Assembly: GCF_047607725.1 (NCBI RefSeq)
Contig: NZ_JBLKSS010000044.1
Location: 1-21,739, forward strand
DNA from: JBLKSS01 sp047607725
Lineage (GTDB): Bacteria > Pseudomonadota > Gammaproteobacteria > Enterobacterales > Enterobacteriaceae
Direction of reading: 5' to 3'
DNA: 21,739 bases
Positions 15,723 through 21,739 of this stretch are shown in pieces. The position numbers and the translations under genes are program-made. The notes beneath the pieces were generated by a model that did no database searches, had not been told where the DNA came from, and saw nothing but the letters and a program-made list of their open reading frames with translations. The number at the start of each line of letters is the position of its first letter. Position 1 is the first letter of the stretch.

Positions 15723-16610
15723 GTGCTGGACAGGACAAAGATAGTTCTACAACACCTACTGCCTAAGTGCTGGCTGACGGAGCTGGCCGGTTGGGGTGCA
15801 GAACGCCGCGGCGGCTGGCTTACCCGCTGGGTTATTACGCTGTTCGTGCGCTGTTATAAGGTCGATATGCAGGAAGCGCAGCAGCCGGATGTGGCCGCCT
15901 ATCCGACCTTTAACGCCTTCTTTGTCCGGCCGCTGCGCGACGACGCGCGGCCCATTGATGCCGACCCGGCGGTAATGGTCTTGCCGGCGGATGGGATCAT
16001 CTCGCAGCTCGGCCCCATTAAGGGAGAGCTGATATTCCAGGCGAAGGGGCACTATTATAGTCTGGAAGCGCTGCTGGCCGGCAATGAACCGATGATCGCC
16101 CACTTTCGCGACTGCCGCTTCGTCACGACCTATCTGGCCCCGCGCGATTATCATCGCGTGCATATGCCTTGCAACGGCGTGCTGCGCGAAATGCTGTACG
16201 TACCGGGCGATTTGTTTTCGGTGAATCCGCTGACCGCGGCCAATATCCCCAACCTGTTCGCCCGCAACGAGCGGGTCATCTGCCTGTTCGATACCGTTTT
16301 TGGCCCGATGGCGCAAATTTTGGTGGGCGCGACCATTGTCGGCAGTATCGAGACCGTCTGGGCGGGCACCGTCACGCCGCCGCGGGAGGGGATTATCAAA
16401 CGCTGGCGCTACCCGCAGGCGGACGCCGCCGAGGCGGTGGTATTGCTAAAAGGACAGGAAATGGGGCGCTTCAAGCTGGGTTCCACCGTCATCAACCTGT
16501 TCGCCGGCAAAAACGTGCTGCTGGGCGAACATCTGTCTACCCGATATGTTACCCGCGTCGGTCAGCGGCTGGCCCACGGCACCGCGCAAACCGACAGCCC
16601 GCTGACCTGA
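15723..16610 (+). CDS. psd: phosphatidylserine decarboxylase proenzyme
   Basis: Psd converts phosphatidylserine to phosphatidylethanolamine at the inner membrane. It cleaves itself between Gly and Ser of the LGST motif to form a pyruvoyl cofactor. Here LGST places the cleavage at G253-S254, and the self-cleavage triad is complete with D90 (LPADGIISQLG), H147 (RDYHRVHMPC) and S254; H144 is also kept. The protein is 295 residues against 322 in E. coli: the acidic C-terminal tail after the alpha subunit is missing. That tail is poorly conserved, so activity should be unaffected. The start is GTG 15723 with AGAGG upstream. mscM follows after 31 bp, an order conserved in enterobacteria. Confidence 0.96.
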   Translation: MLDRTKIVLQHLLPKCWLTELAGWGAERRGGWLTRWVITLFVRCYKVDMQEAQQPDVAAYPTFNAFFVRPLRDDARPIDADPAVMVLPADGIISQLGPIKGELIFQAKGHYYSLEALLAGNEPMIAHFRDCRFVTTYLAPRDYHRVHMPCNGVLREMLYVPGDLFSVNPLTAANIPNLFARNERVICLFDTVFGPMAQILVGATIVGSIETVWAGTVTPPREGIIKRWRYPQADAAEAVVLLKGQEMGRFKLGSTVINLFAGKNVLLGEHLSTRYVTRVGQRLAHGTAQTDSPLT

Positions 16611-16641
16611 ATCCTCTACGGTTAACAAGAGAGTTCTCACC

Positions 16642-19600
16642 TTGCGCCTGATTATACTTTTCCTCCTGGGTTGGCTGCTGGCCTCCCCGGCCTTCGCCGC
16701 CAACCTGCCAGACGAGGGCCAGCTCAAAAAGGATCTGCAGCAGGCGCAGGATGATAAAGCCGCGCCGAACCAGGCGGCGATTGTCGATGCGCTGCAGTCA
16801 GCGCTGAACGCCCTCGCCGAGGGCAAAGCGTCCAGCGCCAAAATACTGGAATATCAGAAGGCTATCGACGACTTTCCGGCGCTGACATGCCAACTGCGGG
16901 ATGAAAAAGACAGTGAACCGGATGAACCCGACCCCCTCAGCCCCAAACTCGCCAGCAGTGAATTGAATCAACGGCTGCTACAGGCCAATAGTCAACTGAT
17001 GGATTTGGCCGGCCAGTTACAGCAAGAGCAGGACCAGGCGCGCGCCATCAGCGACTCGCTGGGCCTGCTGCCGCAGCAGCAGACCGAAGCGCGCAGGGCG
17101 CTAAGCGATGTGGAACAACAGCTGCAGGCGCTGCCCACTCCCGGCACGCCGCTGGAACAGGCGCAGGCCACCGCGCTACAGGCTGAACAGGCCGCCCGCC
17201 GCCTCAAGGTGGAGGAGCTGGATCTTGCCCAGTTAAGCGCCAATAACCGCCAGGAGTTGTCGCGCCTGCGCGCCGAGTTGCTAAAGAAACGCCATGACCG
17301 CGTGGATCAAGCGCTGCAGGCACTGCGCAACCAGCTTAATAGTCTGCGTCAACAGGAGGCGGAACAGGCAATCGAGCACACCGAAATGCTGGCGGAACAG
17401 GTCGGCGAGCAGCCTAAGTCGATCGGCACCCCATTGCAAACTAATCGCGAACTGTCCGTCGCGCTGAACCAACAGGCGCAGCGCATGGATCTTATCGCCT
17501 CGCAGCAGCGCCAGGCCGCCTCGCAAACACTGCAGGTCCGTCAGGCGCTCACGACGCTACGCGAGCAGGCGCAATGGCTGGATGAGTCGCCGGCGCTGGG
17601 GGAAATCCTGCGCGCCCAGGTGTCCAGGTTGCCGGAGATGCCCAAACCGCAGCAGCTAGACAGCGATATGGCTCAGTTGCGCGTGCAGCGCCTGCATTTT
17701 GAAGATTTGATGAACAAGCTGCCGCAGCTCGCTCAGGGAACACAGGACGACGGTTCGCCGCTGACGCCGGCGCAGCGCCGTATTCTTGACGCACAGCTCG
17801 CCACCCAGCGCAACCTGCTCAATGCGCTGCTGACCGGCTGCGATACCCAGATCCTGGAGCTTACCAAGCTGAAGGTGGCCAATAGCCAGCTTGAAGAGGC
17901 GATGAACGAGATCCAGGAAGCGGCCCATCGCTACCTGTTCTGGGTGGCCGACGTAAGCCCGATTGGCCTCTCCTACCCGCTGCACGTCGGCCAGGATCTG
18001 CGCCGGCTAGTGACCCTGGATACGTTCAGCCAATTGACCCACGCACTCGGCATGATGCTGACCAGCCAGGAAACGCTCATTCCGCTGTTCGGAGCGCTGC
18101 TGCTGGTCGGTTTCAGCCTCAGTTCCCGCCGTCATTATCATGCCTTTCTCGAGCGCTCCAGCGGCCGGGTGGGGAAGGTCAATCAGGACCATTTTTCCCT
18201 GACCCTGCGCAATGTTTTCTGGTCGGTGCTGGTCGCCCTGCCGCTGCCGGTCCTGTGGGCGGCGCTAGGCTATGGCTTGCGCCACGCCTGGCCCTATCCG
18301 GTGGCGGTCGCTATCGGCGACGGCGTCAGCGCCACGGTGCCGGTGCTGTGGGTATTTATGGTATGCGCCCACTTCGCCCACCCGCAGGGGCTGTTTATCG
18401 TGCATTTCGGCTGGCCACAACAGCAGGTAAAGCGCGCGCTGCGCTACTACACGCTGTCTATCGGCATGATCGTACCGCTGATTATGGCGCTGATATCGTT
18501 TGATGATTACAGCGAGCGGGAATTTGCCGGCACCCTGGGCAGATTATGCTTTCTCTTGTTGTGCGCCTGTCTGGCGCTGGTGACCAGCAGCCTGAAACGC
18601 GCCGGCCTGCCGCTGTATCTTGATAAGCACGGCGCCGGCGATAATGTCGTCAACCGTTCGTTATGGAACCTGATGATCTGCGCACCCATCGTCGCGGCCG
18701 CGGTGGCGTGCCTGGGGCATCTGGCGACCGCGCAGGCGCTGCTGGCGAGGCTGGAAACCTCGGTTGCGATCTGGTTCTTCCTGCTGATTATCTATTACAT
18801 TATTCGTCGCTGGATGTTCATTCAGCGGCGACGCATCGCCTTCGAGCGCACCAAGCAGCGCCGCGCGGAGATGCTGGCCCAGCGGGCGCGCAATGAAGAA
18901 GATCTGTCGCAATCCCAGCTGAATGATGCCGCCGCCGAAGTCGATGAAAAGGTGCTGGATCTCGATACCATCAGCGCGCAGTCGCTACAGCTGGTACGTT
19001 CCATACTGACGCTGATTGCGCTGCTATCGGTGATTTTATTGTGGTCGGAGTTGCATTCGGCGTTCGGCTTCCTGGAAAACATTACCCTTTGGGATGCCAC
19101 CTCCACTATTCAGGGAGTCGATAGCATTCAGCCGATTACGCTCGGCGCGGTGCTGATCGCCATTCTGGTCTTCATTATCACCACCCAGATGGTGCGCAAC
19201 TTACCTGCACTGCTGGAGCTGGCGCTGCTGCAGCATTTGGATTTGACCCCCGGCACCGGGTATGCCATTACCACCTTGACCAAATATGGCCTGATACTGC
19301 TGGGGGGAATTATCGGTTTCTCCATGATAGGCATCGAGTGGTCGAAACTGCAGTGGCTGGTGGCGGCGTTAGGCGTAGGGCTGGGGTTTGGCCTGCAGGA
19401 GATCTTCGCCAACTTCATTTCCGGCCTGATGATCCTATTTGAAAAACCGATTCGGATTGGCGATACCGTTACCATTCGCAATCTGACCGGCAACATTACC
19501 CGTATAAACACCCGCGCTACCACCATTACCGACTGGGATCGAAAAGAGATCATCGTGCCCAACAAGGCCTTTATCACCGAACAGTTCGTCAACTGGTCGC

Positions 19601-19980
19601 TATCCGATACCGTCACACGCGTCGTGTTGAGCGTGCCCGCCCCCGCGGGGGCCAATATTGAGCAAGTGACGCACATTCTGGTGCAGGCAGCGCGACGCTG
19701 CCCGCTGGTGTTGGAGCTGCCGGTGCCGGAGGCTTTCCTGGTGGATTTACAGCAGGGTTTACCGCTGTTTGAGCTGCGTATGCACGCCGCCGAAATGGGG
19801 CACCGGATGCCGCTGCGCCATCAGGTACACGCGCTGATCTTGGAAGGCTATCGCGAGCACGGCATGGAATTGCCCTTCCCGCCCTTCTCGCCCTTCTCGC
19901 CCTTCCAGCTGCGCAAGGATCAGATCAAGGCCGATAATACCCCGGGCAACCGCATCAAGCCCGAAAGCGGCTCGCTCTGA
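16642..19980 (+). CDS. mscM: miniconductance mechanosensitive channel MscM (YjeP family)
   Basis: The 1112-residue protein matches E. coli MscM/YjeP (1107 residues). It is a large MscS-family channel of the inner membrane that opens when membrane tension rises on osmotic downshift. A signal peptide (LIILFLLGWLLASPAFA, about residues 1-19) precedes a periplasmic Gln-rich coiled-coil region (about 20-470). Several membrane helices follow, and then the MscS core with LVAALGVGLGFGLQEIFANF, ILFEKPIRIGDTVTIRNL and DWDRKEIIVPNKAFITEQFV. The start is a TTG at 16642, chosen because it gives the signal peptide; AGAG lies upstream. Near the C-terminus FPPFSPFSPFQ replaces FPPFQ of E. coli, through extra 9-bp repeats. 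It probably shares a transcript with psd. Confidence 0.95.
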   Translation: MRLIILFLLGWLLASPAFAANLPDEGQLKKDLQQAQDDKAAPNQAAIVDALQSALNALAEGKASSAKILEYQKAIDDFPALTCQLRDEKDSEPDEPDPLSPKLASSELNQRLLQANSQLMDLAGQLQQEQDQARAISDSLGLLPQQQTEARRALSDVEQQLQALPTPGTPLEQAQATALQAEQAARRLKVEELDLAQLSANNRQELSRLRAELLKKRHDRVDQALQALRNQLNSLRQQEAEQAIEHTEMLAEQVGEQPKSIGTPLQTNRELSVALNQQAQRMDLIASQQRQAASQTLQVRQALTTLREQAQWLDESPALGEILRAQVSRLPEMPKPQQLDSDMAQLRVQRLHFEDLMNKLPQLAQGTQDDGSPLTPAQRRILDAQLATQRNLLNALLTGCDTQILELTKLKVANSQLEEAMNEIQEAAHRYLFWVADVSPIGLSYPLHVGQDLRRLVTLDTFSQLTHALGMMLTSQETLIPLFGALLLVGFSLSSRRHYHAFLERSSGRVGKVNQDHFSLTLRNVFWSVLVALPLPVLWAALGYGLRHAWPYPVAVAIGDGVSATVPVLWVFMVCAHFAHPQGLFIVHFGWPQQQVKRALRYYTLSIGMIVPLIMALISFDDYSEREFAGTLGRLCFLLLCACLALVTSSLKRAGLPLYLDKHGAGDNVVNRSLWNLMICAPIVAAAVACLGHLATAQALLARLETSVAIWFFLLIIYYIIRRWMFIQRRRIAFERTKQRRAEMLAQRARNEEDLSQSQLNDAAAEVDEKVLDLDTISAQSLQLVRSILTLIALLSVILLWSELHSAFGFLENITLWDATSTIQGVDSIQPITLGAVLIAILVFIITTQMVRNLPALLELALLQHLDLTPGTGYAITTLTKYGLILLGGIIGFSMIGIEWSKLQWLVAALGVGLGFGLQEIFANFISGLMILFEKPIRIGDTVTIRNLTGNITRINTRATTITDWDRKEIIVPNKAFITEQFVNWSLSDTVTRVVLSVPAPAGANIEQVTHILVQAARRCPLVLELPVPEAFLVDLQQGLPLFELRMHAAEMGHRMPLRHQVHALILEGYREHGMELPFPPFSPFSPFQLRKDQIKADNTPGNRIKPESGSL
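19873..19908 (+). repeat. four tandem 9-bp repeats inside mscM
   Basis: CCCTTCCCG, CCCTTCTCG, CCCTTCTCG and CCCTTCCAG follow one another in the coding frame, giving FPPFSPFSPFQ in the cytoplasmic tail. E. coli has FPPFQ at this place, so two units were probably added by slippage. The frame is preserved because the unit is a multiple of three. Confidence 0.8.
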
Positions 19981-20228
19981 CGGCCGACGGCACGCCGTAC
20001 CCTGCACTAAGCGCGCGGGCGGCGAAACGCATCAGCCGCTTTGTGAGCAAACGCCGGCGAAGCCGGACGGGGCACCTAGCGGTGCTGCCGGGCAATCAGT
20101 AACGGCGGTGGCCCCGTCAACACGGGTCGGAAAGAACCTGCGATAGCACCTGTGCCGGCACAGGCCGGCACGGTTCGGGGGAATGTGCGATAGCGTCTAC
20201 GGCGGCGGGGCCGCACCAACGGGGGCGC
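19981..20228. other. GC-rich palindromic region between convergent mscM and epmA
   Basis: This convergent gap holds several stem-forming sequences: GCGGC with GCCGC (20019-20039, followed by TTTGTG), CCGGCGAAGCCGG (20054-20066) and the perfect 16-bp palindrome CCTGTGCCGGCACAGG (20149-20164). They could act as bidirectional terminators or REP-like elements, although none has a strong U-tract. GCGATAGC occurs twice (near 20140 and 20188). No gene is seen. Confidence 0.5.
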
Positions 20229-21206
20229 TTAGGCGCGCTCCACCGGAAAGGCGATCACATCGCTCAAGCGCTCGGCCTTCAGCGCCAGCATGGCCAGTCG
20301 GTCCACGCCTAACGCCACCCCGGAACATTCCGGCATACCCTGCGCCAGGGCCGCCAGTAAATTTTCATCGATAGGCTGTTCGGTCAGGCTCATCGCCACC
20401 CGCTTGCGGTTATCCTGCTCGAAGCGCTGGCGCTGCTCGCGCGCATCGGTTAACTCACGGAAACCATTGGCCAGCTCAATACCCTTGAAATAGACTTCAA
20501 ACCGGTCCGCTACCCGATGATCCTCGGTACTTATTTCCGCCAGTGCAGCCTGAGAAGTGGGAAAATGGTAAACAAAAGCCGGCTTATCGCGCCCGATGTT
20601 GGGTTCGACCATCATAGCAAACAGCAATTGCAGCAGGGTATCGCGATCGTCCTTTGCAGAAGCCGCCTCACCGAGATCCCATTTAACCGCCGCCTCATAC
20701 AACTGCCCTTTGTCCGCAGATAAGGGATCAATTCCCACATGGCGGGTGAATACCTGCTGATAAGAAAGCGTTTCAGCACTGTCGCAATCCAGGATCTGCT
20801 GCAGCAGATCGTCGACCTCATTCATCAGGCGGTACATATCATAATGGGGGCGATACCACTCAAGCATGGTAAATTCCGGATTATGATAACGACCGGCTTC
20901 CTCATTACGAAAGCTGCGGCAAAGCTGGAATATAGGGCCGCTACCGGCCGCCAGCAAGCGCTTCATGTGATATTCGGGACTGGTCATCAAATACAGCGAC
21001 ATACCGCCGGCCGCGCCTGGCACAATAAAGCGGGTCTGGAATGGAACAAGATGGATATCCGTCACCGTTGCCTGGCTCATGGCCGGTGTTTCTACTTCAA
21101 GTAATCCGCGATCGCTGAAAAACCGCCGGATCTGGCCCACAATTGCAGCGCGCTTTAACAAATTGGCAATGGGCGCGCTTGGTTGCCAGCTGGCCGAATC
21201 GCTCAT
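20229..21206 (-). CDS. epmA: EF-P beta-lysyltransferase EpmA
   Basis: EpmA (PoxA/GenX/YjeA) resembles the catalytic core of class II lysyl-tRNA synthetase. It attaches (R)-beta-lysine to a lysine of elongation factor P, which helps ribosomes through polyproline stretches. The 325-residue protein has the same length as in E. coli and keeps motif 2 (FQLCRSFRNEEAGRYHNPEF), EWYRPHYDMYRLMNEVDDLL, GIELANGFRELTDAREQ and motif 3 (GVALGVDRLAML). It lacks the anticodon-binding domain of true synthetases, as expected. The start at 21206 (MSDSASWQPSAP) is preferred to an upstream in-frame codon because GGAGG lies 7 bases before it and it aligns with the E. coli start. No lesion is visible. Confidence 0.96.
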   Translation of the reverse strand: MSDSASWQPSAPIANLLKRAAIVGQIRRFFSDRGLLEVETPAMSQATVTDIHLVPFQTRFIVPGAAGGMSLYLMTSPEYHMKRLLAAGSGPIFQLCRSFRNEEAGRYHNPEFTMLEWYRPHYDMYRLMNEVDDLLQQILDCDSAETLSYQQVFTRHVGIDPLSADKGQLYEAAVKWDLGEAASAKDDRDTLLQLLFAMMVEPNIGRDKPAFVYHFPTSQAALAEISTEDHRVADRFEVYFKGIELANGFRELTDAREQRQRFEQDNRKRVAMSLTEQPIDENLLAALAQGMPECSGVALGVDRLAMLALKAERLSDVIAFPVERA

Positions 21207-21234
21207 ATTTTTCCCTCCGTTAAACAGGGGATGC

Positions 21235-21263
21235 AGTCTACCCGTATCTTTAAGCGCAAACAA
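21235..21263 (-). promoter_or_regulatory. candidate promoter of epmA
   Basis: On the minus strand TTGTTT (21258-21263) and TAGACT (21235-21240) are separated by 17 bp, about 30 bases before the epmA start codon. Spacing is optimal but both boxes deviate from consensus. Confidence 0.4.
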
Positions 21264-21448
21264 ATATCACTGTCGCCCTTTTTAACGTCGGCCACGCATT
21301 AGAAAAGGGTGGGTTAGCGCTTTCCATTCTTAATACAACGACCTGTAATGTTTCACATCAGTCGCCTTCCCCGCTTTTTTTATCGACCCGGCTACACATT
21401 CCCGGCGGATTACTACACTTACCTCTTTTCCCTCATGGATTATGCGCT

Positions 21449-21571
21449 ATGTCTGCATGGAAAACCTTTTCGCTGCTCATCTCTTCGCTGCTGTCTTTAT
21501 CCTGTAGCGTATCGCCGCCCAGCGGCGGGCGGCAGGTTGAGCCTTTTGCCGTCGACCGCTATTTGGGGTAA
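21449..21571 (+). pseudogene. blc: outer-membrane lipocalin Blc, N-terminal remnant cut by IS66 sequence
   Basis: The frame from ATG 21449 encodes a lipoprotein-type signal (FSLLISSLLSLSC, with Cys19 as the likely lipidation site) followed by SVSPPSGGRQVEPFAVDRYL. This matches the start of E. coli Blc, where SSPTPPRGV...FDAKRYLGTWYE precedes the lipocalin barrel. After YLG the insertion-sequence terminus GTAAGCG begins at 21568 and its TAA (21569-21571) stops the frame. The whole lipocalin barrel (about 140 residues) is missing. Blc binds lysophospholipids at the outer membrane. In E. coli blc lies beyond frdABCD and ampC next to epmA; here those genes are absent. The lipobox is slightly atypical. 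Identification rests on this short stretch plus synteny. Confidence 0.65.
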
Positions 21572-21599
21572 GCGTACGTCCAGCGCCGTCTGTTAATTC
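21568..21599. mobile_element. 32-bp IS66-type end, remnant
   Basis: GTAAGCGTACGTCCAGCGCC begins here and repeats, with small differences, the terminus that starts at 21600. It is probably the end of a first IS66-type copy (perhaps its left end) that inserted into blc and was itself interrupted 32 bp inside by the second copy. The 8 bases before it are TATTTGGG. Confidence 0.65.
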
Positions 21600-21739
21600 G
21601 TAAGCGTACGCCCAGCGCCGTATTGACAGTTATTCAGCAGGGATGGTGAGGTTCCACGGCAGGAGCTCTTTGATTTTGTTGATGGGATGATCCGCGATAA
21701 TCGCCAGCACATGGCGCAGATACGCTTCCGGCTCCACGC
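21600..21739 (-). mobile_element. IS66-family element, right end (partial, inverted relative to the left copy)
   Basis: These 140 bases are the reverse complement of 7-146 with one mismatch. The outer edge GTAAGCG is at 21600 and the element continues off the right edge. The preceding 8 bases, GTTAATTC (21592-21599), would be its target duplication if the usual 8-bp rule holds. Confidence 0.8.
21630..21739 (-). CDS. tnpC: IS66-family transposase TnpC, C-terminal fragment (continues off the right edge)
   Basis: The minus-strand frame ends at the TAA at 21630-21632 with the same C-terminus (LLPWNLTIPAE) as the fragment at the left edge. Only about 36 residues are visible, without catalytic residues. 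This is the second copy of the same insertion sequence. Confidence 0.75.
   Translation of the reverse strand, partial: VEPEAYLRHVLAIIADHPINKIKELLPWNLTIPAE

Noticed and set aside
15756..16316. 186-codon minus-strand frame
   Set aside because: Antisense to psd; arises from GC-rich codon usage.
19128..19676. 182-codon minus-strand frame
   Set aside because: Antisense to the MscS core of mscM, which is strongly conserved.

Overview
The window looks like a chromosome segment from a Sodalis-like member of the Enterobacterales: a host-associated symbiont with a recently decaying genome. This is an inference. It rests on (i) E. coli-like protein sequences and gene order (orn, rsgA, psd, mscM, epmA), (ii) many genes broken by single-base indels or truncations beside perfectly intact housekeeping genes, and (iii) insertion-sequence (IS) debris throughout. 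I cannot name the species from sequence alone. Both window ends lie inside copies of the same IS66-family element in opposite orientation (139 of 140 shared bases identical), so the window may be an assembly unit bounded by repeats.

Layout. 1-2234 is an IS graveyard: an IS66 end, an IS3-type orfB scrap, an AT-rich stretch without a convincing gene, and a C-terminal scrap of an Rpn-type nuclease. 2235-4503 holds an AT-rich, broken toxin-like gene ending in an HExxH zincin domain. It is joined in frame to the 5' half of a GC-rich dienelactone hydrolase gene (yghX-like). 4869-7033 carries a GNAT acetyltransferase, a lipoate-ligase-like gene with a probable start-proximal frameshift, and an intact alkB. 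7232-7583 is a 352-bp structure with perfect 57-bp inverted ends that abuts and truncates kdpD. 7584-13117 is the kdpFABCD potassium-uptake operon: kdpF, kdpA and the KdpE-like operator look intact, kdpB and kdpC each carry one frameshift, and kdpD is frameshifted and truncated. 13190-13419 holds two families of tandem repeats. 13730-21206 is the conserved housekeeping block: tRNA-Gly(GCC), orn, rsgA, psd, mscM, epmA. After epmA comes a blc lipocalin gene cut by IS66 sequence. In E. coli frdABCD and ampC lie between epmA and blc; both are missing here.

Function. The intact genes serve RNA turnover (Orn), 30S ribosome maturation (RsgA), EF-P modification (EpmA), phosphatidylethanolamine synthesis (Psd), osmotic protection (MscM) and DNA alkylation repair (AlkB). 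The high-affinity K+ system is probably non-functional, because its sensor lacks its kinase half and two subunits are frameshifted. No complete new defence or biosynthetic system is visible. The most unusual items are the yghX-toxin chimera with its zincin domain, the 57-bp inverted-repeat element in kdpD, the seven-unit 17-bp tandem array, and the split kdpB with an ATGA junction.
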